A DNA stretch of 48,887 nt from Shewanella sp. SR44-3 (GTDB taxonomy: Bacteria > Pseudomonadota > Gammaproteobacteria > Enterobacterales > Shewanellaceae): NCBI RefSeq assembly GCF_014163735.1, contig NZ_JACJDV010000028.1, positions 1 to 48,887 on the forward strand, written 5' to 3'. Under the pieces are notes generated by a model, which was not told where the DNA came from, did not search any database, and saw only the letters and a list, made by a program, of their open reading frames with translations. Each line of letters opens with the position of its first letter. Positions within the stretch are counted from its first letter, which is position 1. The translations under genes were made by a program, and so were the position numbers. Below, piece after piece: positions 29,805 to 38,426 of the stretch.

Positions 29805-30677
29805 ATGGCACACCTTTTTATCATAGCCGCAAACCTCATCTGGGGCGGTTTACCGATTTTCTTCTTCTTTTTTACTGATACTTCGCCACTGTTTATGCTC
29901 ACTATGCAGATAGTGTTTACTTGGCTTATTTTGCATCTGGTATTTAATCATACTCCAAGCACAGATAAAGGTTTAAAAAGTTGGCTTAAGTACATTCCCT
30001 CAACGTGTTTTATTGGTGCCAATTGGGGTGTTTATGCACTCACAGTTCAAAGCGGGCATGCTCTAGAGGCGAGTTACGCCTATTTAATTACCCCTATTTT
30101 ATTTGCCATTGTAGATTATTTATTGCCTGCTAATCGGGGCAACCTTACCTTATTATGCCTCATGCTCGCAGCCCTTGGACTTATCGCTGTCGATGCCATG
30201 ATTGAGCAAGTACTCCCCATTGCAGGTATTTTTATTGGTGCTTGTTTCACCGCTTATATTCTTTGGCATCGTAGCCAATCATTAGCGCCAATTACAGCAC
30301 TGAAACGTGAGACCAGCTTATTATTACCTGTTGCAATTGTAGTGCTATTTACCCTGTTAGAGCCGGAGCAACATTGGCAAGCATTAAGCCACACTCAATT
30401 ATGGCTATTGCCATTGATTGGCATATTAACGTGCTTGCCATTAGGGCTATTCATTTTGGGCAGTAAGAAAGTATCGTTTAGCCAGATCTCTTTATATCAA
30501 TTCATTTCGCCCATCGCTGGGACACTAGTGGCAGTTGAGCTATTTGAAGAAAACTTTAGTCTCTCTAAAATGCTTATTTATGCAGGGCTTATTAGTATTT
30601 TATGTTTAAACTTATACTTAACACGCCGTCAATTAGTCGCCAAGAGTGAGTTAGCTCAAGCCGTTTTAGATAGCTAA
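29805..30677 (+). CDS. EamA/RarD-type drug/metabolite transporter
   Basis: This protein of about 290 residues has ten predicted membrane helices in two EamA repeats. The N-terminus MAHLFIIAANLIWGGLPIFF and the pattern of short loops fit the RarD branch of the drug/metabolite transporter superfamily. The substrate is unknown. I choose the ATG at 29805 with AAGGA upstream. A TTG seven codons earlier is possible. It is monocistronic. Confidence 0.82.
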   Translation: MAHLFIIAANLIWGGLPIFFFFFTDTSPLFMLTMQIVFTWLILHLVFNHTPSTDKGLKSWLKYIPSTCFIGANWGVYALTVQSGHALEASYAYLITPILFAIVDYLLPANRGNLTLLCLMLAALGLIAVDAMIEQVLPIAGIFIGACFTAYILWHRSQSLAPITALKRETSLLLPVAIVVLFTLLEPEQHWQALSHTQLWLLPLIGILTCLPLGLFILGSKKVSFSQISLYQFISPIAGTLVAVELFEENFSLSKMLIYAGLISILCLNLYLTRRQLVAKSELAQAVLDS

Positions 30678-30806
30678 CCTCGCAGTAATACCTGTTGGTG
30701 AATTAATACGGCATTCTATTGCTGTAAGTTCCTTGCTAAGCGCTTTGAGTTTTAAGTAAAAACAGGGTCTAATATCAGGCTTAATCAGCTTAATATAAGT
30801 CAAAGC

Positions 30807-31568
30807 ATGTTTGAATTAACAGTGGAAATGGCGGCAGTGCTGTTTAGCGTCGCCATCTTAGCGGGATTTATCGACTCTATCGCCGGTGGCGGTGGTTTAC
30901 TGACCATTCCTGCGCTCTTGTGGGCAGGGCTCCCCCCCGCAGCAGCCCTTGGTACCAATAAGTTGCAATCCTGTGGCGGCAGTTTCTTCGCCAGTTGGTA
31001 CTTTATTCGTAAAGGTATGGTGGATGTCCGCAAGATAAAATTATCCCTCGCATGTGCATTTGTTGGCGCGTCATTGGGCACTATAGGGGTGCAGATGATC
31101 GATGCCAGTGTACTGGAGACCTTGTTGCCCTTTCTTATTCTTGCTATCGGTGGCTACTTCCTATTTTCTAAGAAAATCTCAGAAAACGACCGTAACCAAG
31201 TCATCACTCCCACAGTTTTTGCCTTCACTGCAGCCTTAGGTATCGGTTTTTATGACGGTTTTTTTGGCCCAGGTACAGGTAGCTTTTTGGCGCTAGCTTT
31301 TGTCTCACTGGCAGGCTTTGGCTTAGCTAAGGCAACCGCCCATGCTAAACTATTGAATTTTTCAACCAATGTGGCCTCACTGATTTTCTTCGCTATTGGT
31401 GGTCAGGTGGTGTTGGTACTGGGATTAATTATGTTGGTAGGCCAGGCTATAGGTGCAACTTTAGGCTCTCGTCTTGTGGTGACTAAAGGCGTCGCTATCA
31501 TTAAGCCTTTGGTGGTTTTTATGTCTTTATTAATGAGCATCAAGCTACTGTTTAGTCAATATTTTTAA
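30807..31568 (+). CDS. yfcA: TSUP-family permease (YfcA/TauE type)
   Basis: This 253-residue protein has about eight membrane segments. It carries the TSUP signatures GFIDSIAGGGGLLTIPALL near the N-terminus and GFYDGFFGPGTGSFLALAF in the second repeat. Members export sulfite or sulfur-containing organic acids, but for YfcA itself the substrate is not established. It belongs with the other sulfur-related genes in the window only by family. Confidence 0.85.
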   Translation: MFELTVEMAAVLFSVAILAGFIDSIAGGGGLLTIPALLWAGLPPAAALGTNKLQSCGGSFFASWYFIRKGMVDVRKIKLSLACAFVGASLGTIGVQMIDASVLETLLPFLILAIGGYFLFSKKISENDRNQVITPTVFAFTAALGIGFYDGFFGPGTGSFLALAFVSLAGFGLAKATAHAKLLNFSTNVASLIFFAIGGQVVLVLGLIMLVGQAIGATLGSRLVVTKGVAIIKPLVVFMSLLMSIKLLFSQYF

Positions 31569-31639
31569 TCAATGTCTCCAGATGGTGTTTTTATCATCAT
31601 TTTTAATCCGTTTTTTGTTATTAACATAAGAGCAAGTAC

Positions 31640-32923
31640 ATGCGCATTATCCACACATCTGACTGGCACCTTGGGCAAAACTTTTATGGCAAGAGCCGGG
31701 CAAGGGAACACAGGGCCTTTATGGACTGGCTGCTGGAGCAAATTGCACTGCATAAAGTAGATGCGCTTATTATTGCCGGTGATGTGTTCGATACGGGTAC
31801 GCCGCCAAGTTATGCTCGCGCCCTTTATAATCAATTCATAGTGCAGATGCAGCAAAGTGAGTGTCAGCTGATTATTTTGGGCGGCAATCACGACTCAGTC
31901 TCCACTTTAAGTGAATCTAAAGAGTTATTAGCTTGTCTTAATGCGCGGGTAATACCAGGGGCTTTTGATAACATCAGTGAGCATGTGTTTGAACTTAACA
32001 ATCGCCAAGGGGAGGTGGGCGCTATCGTTTGTGCGCTACCTTACTTGCGTCCCCGTGATATTGTGCTCAGCCAGGCAGGCCAATCAGCAGCGGATAAACA
32101 GCAACAGTTAGCTAATGCCATTGCCGCGCTTTATCAAGATAGTTTTGTTGTCGCCCAAGGTATTCAAGCTAAACAACAAGCGCCAGTGCCTATTATTGCC
32201 ACTGGACATTTAACCACGGTGGGAGCATCAACGTCAGAGTCGGTGCGAGAAATTTATATTGGCAGCCTCGATGCCTTTAATGCTAATTTATTTCCTGCTG
32301 CCGATTATATTGCCCTTGGGCATATTCATCGGCCGCAGAAAATCGCCAAGACTGAGCACATCCGCTACAGCGGCTCGCCGATCCCGTTGAGTTTTGATGA
32401 ACTCAATGGTGACAAAAGCGTATTTTTAGTGGAGTTTGATGGCACATCGCCAACCGTCACTGGACTCATCGTGCCAAAGTTTCAGCCCCTTGCCGTAATA
32501 AAGGGCGATTTAGCGCATATAGAGACGCAAATTAATCGACTCGCAGCAGAAGCCGCAGCAGATGAAGCCATTGAAGAGAGTGGCAATCAGTTAAACCACA
32601 ACACTTGGTTAAGTGTGGAGGTGAGTGAGCAAGATTATTTGTCTGACTTACAGACTCGTATAGGCGAGCTTATTGACGGCAAACCCATAGAAGTGCTGCA
32701 ATTAAAACGTGCTCGCACGGCAAGGAGCGCGCAAATTGAGCGTATCGATAATGAAATTCTTGCTGAATTATCCGTAACCGAAGTCTTTGAGCGGCGCCTT
32801 GCACAAGAAGAGTGGTCAACTGATCCACAGCTGCAAACCCGTGGCCGAATTAAAGCTCAGTTTCAGCAAGTATTAGCCAATGTGGAAGAATCGTTAATTC
32901 AAGGCGTGGAGGACAAAGCATGA
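31640..32923 (+). CDS. sbcD: Exonuclease subunit SbcD
   Basis: This 427-residue protein is the nuclease half of the SbcCD complex, the bacterial counterpart of Mre11-Rad50. The metallophosphoesterase motifs are complete: TSDWHLG, IAGDVFDTG, LGGNHDS and ALGHIHRP. SbcCD opens hairpins and cleaves double-strand ends, protecting against palindromes. Its TGA overlaps the sbcC ATG by 4 nt, so the two are translationally coupled. Confidence 0.96.
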   Translation: MRIIHTSDWHLGQNFYGKSRAREHRAFMDWLLEQIALHKVDALIIAGDVFDTGTPPSYARALYNQFIVQMQQSECQLIILGGNHDSVSTLSESKELLACLNARVIPGAFDNISEHVFELNNRQGEVGAIVCALPYLRPRDIVLSQAGQSAADKQQQLANAIAALYQDSFVVAQGIQAKQQAPVPIIATGHLTTVGASTSESVREIYIGSLDAFNANLFPAADYIALGHIHRPQKIAKTEHIRYSGSPIPLSFDELNGDKSVFLVEFDGTSPTVTGLIVPKFQPLAVIKGDLAHIETQINRLAAEAAADEAIEESGNQLNHNTWLSVEVSEQDYLSDLQTRIGELIDGKPIEVLQLKRARTARSAQIERIDNEILAELSVTEVFERRLAQEEWSTDPQLQTRGRIKAQFQQVLANVEESLIQGVEDKA

Positions 32924-35900
32924 AAATCCTTAGCCTGCGCTTCAAAAACATTAACTCCCTTAAAGATGAATGGAAAATCGATTTCACTCAATCGCCATTC
33001 AAAGAGAATGGCCTGTTTGCCATCACGGGCCCTACGGGCAGCGGTAAAACCACCATTTTAGATGCCATCTGTTTAGCCCTGTATCACAGAACGCCAAGAC
33101 TGAGTGTGATCTCCAAATCCACCAATGAGTTGATGACCCGCGGTACGGGTAGCGCCTTAGCGGAAGTGGAGTTTGAAGTAAAAGGCAAAGCCTACCGCGC
33201 CTTTTGGAGTCAGCGTCGCTCGCGAGATCTCCCCGATGGCAATTTGCAAGATGCACAGGTCGAGCTTGCTGAACTTGAGTCTGGGGTGATTCTTGCCAGT
33301 CAAATCAAACAAAAAACAGAGTTAGTCGAGTCCATTACCGGGCTTGATTTTGCCCGCTTTACTCGTTCTATGCTGCTCTCTCAAGGGGATTTCGCCGCGT
33401 TTTTAAACGCCAACGCCAACGAGCGGGCTGAATTACTTGAAGAGCTCACAGGCACAGAAATTTACAGTTTGATTTCTGAGCGCGTACATCTTGAGTTTGG
33501 CGAACAAAAACATGCGCTTAATCTGCTAAAAATGCAGTTAGATAGCGTTAAGTTACTCAGCGCAGAGGCGCGTGATGAAAAGCTTGCCAATGCCTTGGCC
33601 TTAAAAGAGAGCCTGGCACAAAAACAGCAGCAGTTACTCGCCTTAGTTGATTGCCTTAAATGGTGCGATGCCATGCAGGCGAAAACGTTGGAAACTGAGC
33701 AAAGCCTGCTAAGGCTTCAAGACGCAGAACAGGCCATCAGGGATGAGCAATATCAGTTACAACGCTTAGCAGACAGTGAACCTGCGCAGCTGTTAGTGCC
33801 ATTGTTTGAGCGTAAACAGCAACTGGAACAGCAGCATCAAATCCTTGATAAGCAAGTTGCTGAGCTTGGGCTGCAATTAGTGGGCGCGCAGCAAACCCTA
33901 AAAGAGCTGAGTGAGCAACAAAGCGCGGCCGCCGCTGCGCTTAATATTGAAAAACAGGCGCAGCAAGCGCTCAACCACTTAATCGACACTCAGGTTCAAC
34001 CGTTAGATCAAAAACTAACCCAGAGCCGATTTCAATTAACTCAGTGTCAGCAAGCCTTGGATAAATCTCGCGTCATTGAGCATGAGTTAAATAATGAGCT
34101 ATCTGCGATTCAAGTTCACAAGCAGGATTTAACCCTTGAAAACCAAGCACTTTCATCATTACTGAGTCAATATCCTCAAGGGCAGGCTCTCAGTGAGCAG
34201 TTAAGCGGTTGGAAGACACAAATTGCGCAGTTAATTGAATTTGAACAACAGCGAGGTGAATTTGAGATTCAACATAGGCAGTTGCAGCAATCCTCTGTGC
34301 GGTGCACACAAAACCTTGAGGTTAACCAGCAGCAATTGACCTTGGCGCAGCAGGTTAAAATAACGGCCAGTCATTTGCTGGCAGCAACGACTGCGCAGAT
34401 AACTGAATTACTCAGTGGTCGTGAGAGACATCAGCTACAACAAGAGTATCAACAGGGCCTTGACAGCCAGAATGGTCGCAATGAGCTGCTAAAGACATTC
34501 GAACAATACCGTCAGCTGTATGAGATTTGGCATGAGCTAACCCAAAAAAAGGCTGATAATGCTGAGCAAACCATAGTGTTAGCCAATGAGCTTGCTAAGG
34601 TGCGGCTGCAATGGCGTGATAAAAATCAACAATTAAAAGATGTTACTGGGCTTTTGTCTCAGGAGAAGCACATTAGCTCTCTCGCCGCTGAGCGGACTAA
34701 GTTGCAACCCGGTGAACCTTGCGCCCTGTGTGGCTCAGTTGAACACCCTTTGGTCAGTGAATATCAAGGCATCAATGTTTCTGACACTGAGCTGCGCCAG
34801 CAAAAACTCCAACAAGAATTAGAGCAATTAAAACTTGCAGGAGAGGGGCTTAATTTAACGCTATCAAAGCTTGAGCTGTCAGAGCAGCACACGCAGCAGC
34901 AATTAACTCACAGCATAGGTGAGCAACATCAGTTACTCAGTCATTGGCAGTTTTTGTTAGAACAACTAGGGCTTTCTGCTACAGAGTTTGCCTTACCGGC
35001 AGCTTGGAATAGGGCAAATGATGGTAAATCAAGCATTGTGGTGGGGGGCAATGAAACGCCCTATTTAGATGCCCTTGATAGCCGGTTACGGATTTTTATT
35101 GCCAAAGCCGCAGGAGAGCAGCAAAGGCTCAGTGAATGCGTGACTCAGCTTTCAGGACTGCAAAATAAGGAAGCGACTGAGCTTAAAGCGCTGCAGCAAG
35201 CTGAGTCTCATGCTCAAGGGCTGGCCTCTGCGGGTGAAATATTAAGCGCAGAGCTGCGCAATATCACTCAGAGCATCGAGGAACAAACCCGCCGGATTAA
35301 CCGGCTTGATGAGCAACAACAAGCGCTGAGTCAACACCTTATAAGCGAATGCGACCAGTTTGGCGTTAATTTACCGACTATAAAGAGCAGCGCATCTGAA
35401 TATCTGCAGTGGTTAAGTGAGCTCAGTGCTAATTTACAGCAGTGGCGTTTGGCACAGCAACAATTAACCCAAAAGCTGCAGCAATTAGAAGTTTTACAGC
35501 AAAGTAGCAGTAATATTTCCCAGCAGTTAACTAAAAACCACACTCAAATTGAGGCTGACAAACAGCAGTTGATGGCGATAGAAGCGGAACTTAAGGCGCT
35601 TAATAAGACAAGGTTTGACTGCTTTGGTGACAAAGATATAGAGCATGAAAAAACCCAAGCAGAAATTAACAAACAGCAAGCCGAAAACGTAAATGCAGCG
35701 CTTGTCAGCAAGCAGCTGGAAGCCAGTACGTTAGAAAACACCATCAAGACGCGTTTAGATAGCTTAAATGAACAGTTCACTCACCTTGTGACAAGCTTAA
35801 CTGAGCATCAACAACATTGGCATAATGCCTTAGATGCTAGCCCGTTTAGTGATGAAACAAGCTTTAGCGCCGCCTGTTTAACTCAGGCAGACAGGCAAGC

Positions 35901-36714
35901 TCTGCAGGCACTAAAAAGTGAGCTTGATACTCGCTTGCATCAACAGCAAGCGCTGGCACAACAAGCCAAGCTCGGGTTAGAAAAACTTCAACAACAGGGG
36001 CAACTTGCTGGATATCAGCTGCGATTGGCGCCAAAGCTTCGTATAGAGCACAGTGAGCTTGAGCAATTACAGCAGCAATTGACACAGGAGTTGTGGCAGA
36101 TAGAGCGAGTATTAGCGGAGGACGGCGAGCAACAAGCGACCCAAGGCTCCTTGGTGAGTCAGCTTGAGGCTGCGAAACAGTCTTTCGATGATATGGCGTA
36201 TTTGCATGCCCTTATTGGCTCGCAAAAGGGCGATAAATTCCGTAAATTTGCTCAAGGTTTAACCCTTGATCATCTTGTCGCGCTAGCTAATCGGCAATTA
36301 GGGCGTTTACATGGGCGCTATTTACTAGAACGTAAAGGCAGTGATGCCTTAGAGTTACAAGTGCTTGATACTTGGCAAGGAGATGCGGTGCGTGATACTC
36401 GCACGCTTTCCGGAGGGGAGAGCTTTTTGGTGAGTTTAGCCTTGGCCTTAGCGTTATCAGATCTGGTCAGTCATAAAACCAGTATTGACTCACTCTTTTT
36501 AGATGAAGGCTTTGGTACCTTAGATAGTGAGACCTTAGACACGGCCCTTGATGCCTTAGATAACCTCAATGCCTCAGGTAAGATGATTGGCGTGATAAGC
36601 CATATCGAAGCCATGAAAGAACGCATCAGTGTACAGATAAAAGTAAATAAAATGAATGGGCTAGGTGTCAGTCGATTACAAAGTCAATATCAATATCAAG
36701 GCTTGCCTGATTGA
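32920..36714 (+). CDS. sbcC: Exonuclease subunit SbcC
   Basis: This 1264-residue SMC-like ATPase partners SbcD. The N-terminal half has Walker A GPTGSGKTTI (about residue 36), and a very long Gln-rich coiled coil is interrupted near 600 by the zinc-hook motif CALCGS. The C-terminal half has signature TLSGGESFLVSLALA and Walker B SLFLDEGFGTLD. Two SbcC chains join through the hook. It begins inside the sbcD stop with a GGAGG site. Expression presumably depends on the sbcD promoter. Confidence 0.96.
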   Translation: MKILSLRFKNINSLKDEWKIDFTQSPFKENGLFAITGPTGSGKTTILDAICLALYHRTPRLSVISKSTNELMTRGTGSALAEVEFEVKGKAYRAFWSQRRSRDLPDGNLQDAQVELAELESGVILASQIKQKTELVESITGLDFARFTRSMLLSQGDFAAFLNANANERAELLEELTGTEIYSLISERVHLEFGEQKHALNLLKMQLDSVKLLSAEARDEKLANALALKESLAQKQQQLLALVDCLKWCDAMQAKTLETEQSLLRLQDAEQAIRDEQYQLQRLADSEPAQLLVPLFERKQQLEQQHQILDKQVAELGLQLVGAQQTLKELSEQQSAAAAALNIEKQAQQALNHLIDTQVQPLDQKLTQSRFQLTQCQQALDKSRVIEHELNNELSAIQVHKQDLTLENQALSSLLSQYPQGQALSEQLSGWKTQIAQLIEFEQQRGEFEIQHRQLQQSSVRCTQNLEVNQQQLTLAQQVKITASHLLAATTAQITELLSGRERHQLQQEYQQGLDSQNGRNELLKTFEQYRQLYEIWHELTQKKADNAEQTIVLANELAKVRLQWRDKNQQLKDVTGLLSQEKHISSLAAERTKLQPGEPCALCGSVEHPLVSEYQGINVSDTELRQQKLQQELEQLKLAGEGLNLTLSKLELSEQHTQQQLTHSIGEQHQLLSHWQFLLEQLGLSATEFALPAAWNRANDGKSSIVVGGNETPYLDALDSRLRIFIAKAAGEQQRLSECVTQLSGLQNKEATELKALQQAESHAQGLASAGEILSAELRNITQSIEEQTRRINRLDEQQQALSQHLISECDQFGVNLPTIKSSASEYLQWLSELSANLQQWRLAQQQLTQKLQQLEVLQQSSSNISQQLTKNHTQIEADKQQLMAIEAELKALNKTRFDCFGDKDIEHEKTQAEINKQQAENVNAALVSKQLEASTLENTIKTRLDSLNEQFTHLVTSLTEHQQHWHNALDASPFSDETSFSAACLTQADRQALQALKSELDTRLHQQQALAQQAKLGLEKLQQQGQLAGYQLRLAPKLRIEHSELEQLQQQLTQELWQIERVLAEDGEQQATQGSLVSQLEAAKQSFDDMAYLHALIGSQKGDKFRKFAQGLTLDHLVALANRQLGRLHGRYLLERKGSDALELQVLDTWQGDAVRDTRTLSGGESFLVSLALALALSDLVSHKTSIDSLFLDEGFGTLDSETLDTALDALDNLNASGKMIGVISHIEAMKERISVQIKVNKMNGLGVSRLQSQYQYQGLPD

Positions 36715-36897
36715 TAATGACCTAAAAAGTAACAAAATGTGAACTAGCACAGGCTAGATTAAGATAAATTTAGTTTGTGTTAAGGCTTTTTTTTGATATA
36801 AAAGAGCAGGAAATTTTTTTATGTAGTGCAAATGTACTAACAATATCATCAATAAAAAAAATAATAGGTGGATTAGACATTGCTAACAGAGAGACTT

Positions 36898-38169
36898 ATG
36901 GCGCTAAACTTGCCAAGAGCAAGTTTGCAAAACTTGCCGAATTTTCACAAAAAAGTATTAATGGCCAGCGTTTTCTTCATGGGTGCAGCCCTGCTATGGC
37001 CATCTGAACAAGCCTTTTCACCTGAACGTATTCCTGTTGCATTAGACATTGAATCTTTGTTGCCTGAACTCAGCAGCGGTCCAGTTATTAAAGCAACCGC
37101 TAATCGCCAGCCTTTATTTGAACACATCATTGAGCGCGGTGATACTTTAAGCAAATTGTTTGAACAAGCGGGCATAGATCAAAAAACCATGTATAAGGTA
37201 TTAGAAGCGGATTACAGCGTACTTGCCTTTGATACTTTATTACCCGGTAACCGTATTCAATTTTGGCAAGATAAAAACGCTGAATTGACAAAACTAGAGT
37301 TATATTTTAATCCAGCTCATCAAGTAGTATTCACTCGTTTTGAAGATGGCAGCTTTAATGCTGAGGAAGTGATCCGCGAAGGTGTGTGGCAAAATCGTGT
37401 GGTTAGCGGTGAGATCAATGGCTCATTTTACCTATCAGCCAAGCGCGTTGGTTTAAGTGCTGCTGAAATCCAAAAGGTTGAATCGTTACTGCAAAATAAA
37501 TTGAATTTTTCTCGAGATTTACGCGCTGGAGATACCTTCTCTTTATTGATCAATGATCAATTTGTTCAAGGCGAAGCCACTGGCAGTAGCCGTTTAGAAG
37601 GCATTGAAATTAACAATGGTCGCCGCAATATCACCGCATTTCAGCATGTGGATGGTAATTATTATGATGAAGAAGGCTCAGGCTTAGCCAAGGCATTTCA
37701 GCGCATTCCTCTGACTAAAAAGGTGCGCCTAACATCACGCTTTAACCCTAAACGTAAAAACCCTGTGACCGGCAGAGTATCGCCACATAATGGTACCGAC
37801 TTTGCGACACCAATAGGCACAAAGGTCGTCGCTCCTGGTGATGGAGTGGTGACTTTAGTCACTAAGCACAGATATGCGGGCAACTACATAGTCATAGAGC
37901 ACGATAACAAGGTGCGTACCCGTTATTTACATCTTTCAAAATTTTTAGTGCGTAAGGGCCAACGAGTCACTCGGGGTCAAGTTATTGCATTGTCTGGTAA
38001 TACGGGACGTTCAACCGGACCGCACCTTCATTATGAATTCCACGTCAATGGCCGCCCTGTTGATGTGATGAAAGTGGATATTCCAGAAGCATCAACTTTG
38101 CCAAACAAGTCTTTAGAGCAATTTAGAGCCTTGGTTAAGAGCCGCAAAATGATGATGCAATTAGGTTAG
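36898..38169 (+). CDS. mepM: M23-family murein DD-endopeptidase (MepM-like)
   Basis: This protein of about 423 residues has an N-terminal membrane anchor or signal (VLMASVFFMGAALLW), a LysM/OapA-like region (about 80-130; IIERGDTLSKLFEQAG) and a C-terminal M23 zinc peptidase domain (about 290-390). The zinc ligands are in HNGTDFATPIG and HLHYEF. It cuts peptide cross-links in peptidoglycan to allow wall growth. A TTG six codons upstream (36880) is possible, but the ATG has AGAGAG at a good distance. Confidence 0.9.
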   Translation: MALNLPRASLQNLPNFHKKVLMASVFFMGAALLWPSEQAFSPERIPVALDIESLLPELSSGPVIKATANRQPLFEHIIERGDTLSKLFEQAGIDQKTMYKVLEADYSVLAFDTLLPGNRIQFWQDKNAELTKLELYFNPAHQVVFTRFEDGSFNAEEVIREGVWQNRVVSGEINGSFYLSAKRVGLSAAEIQKVESLLQNKLNFSRDLRAGDTFSLLINDQFVQGEATGSSRLEGIEINNGRRNITAFQHVDGNYYDEEGSGLAKAFQRIPLTKKVRLTSRFNPKRKNPVTGRVSPHNGTDFATPIGTKVVAPGDGVVTLVTKHRYAGNYIVIEHDNKVRTRYLHLSKFLVRKGQRVTRGQVIALSGNTGRSTGPHLHYEFHVNGRPVDVMKVDIPEASTLPNKSLEQFRALVKSRKMMMQLG

Positions 38170-38213
38170 TTTGCCGCTTACTCACCATTGAGTGAAACGG
38201 CTTTAAACATAAT

Positions 38214-38249
38214 ATCCCTTAGTGGTTTACGCCGCTAAGGGATTTTTTA
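38214..38249 (+). terminator. Rho-independent terminator after the M23 peptidase gene
   Basis: ATCCCTTAG pairs with CTAAGGGAT, and the stem extends inward by AGTGG/CCGCT pairing. A run of six T follows. It closely resembles the terminator at 40797-40831 after the TonB receptor gene. Confidence 0.92.
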
Positions 38250-38276
38250 TGGTCAATCTTTACATACTATTTAATT

Positions 38277-38313
38277 GATAATGGTTCTCATTATTGGTTG
38301 TGATCTTTATAAT
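38277..38313 (+). promoter_or_regulatory. Fur box overlapping a promoter for the TonB receptor
   Basis: GATAATGGTTCTCATTATT (38277-38295) matches most positions of the 19-bp Fur consensus. TATAAT follows at 38308-38313, 17 nt after a weak -35 (TTCTCA, 38285-38290) that lies inside the Fur box. Fe(II)-Fur binding would block this promoter, so the receptor should be made under iron starvation. Confidence 0.75.
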
Positions 38314-38426
38314 GCCGACTTCTTTTGATGTAGTGCCCAAGCCTTGGACTGAAGATCCGGCTTATGGTTTGGCGCTAAAGACGGTCAGTGTCAGCACTGA
38401 TGTGGCGTAATATAAGGACCAGCTAT

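Noticed and set aside
38312..38410. Small 32-codon frame between the Fur box and the TonB receptor (MPTSFDVVPKPW...)
   Set aside because: Its ATG overlaps the likely -10 element, so it would lie upstream of the transcript start, and it has no ribosome site. A leader peptide cannot be supported.
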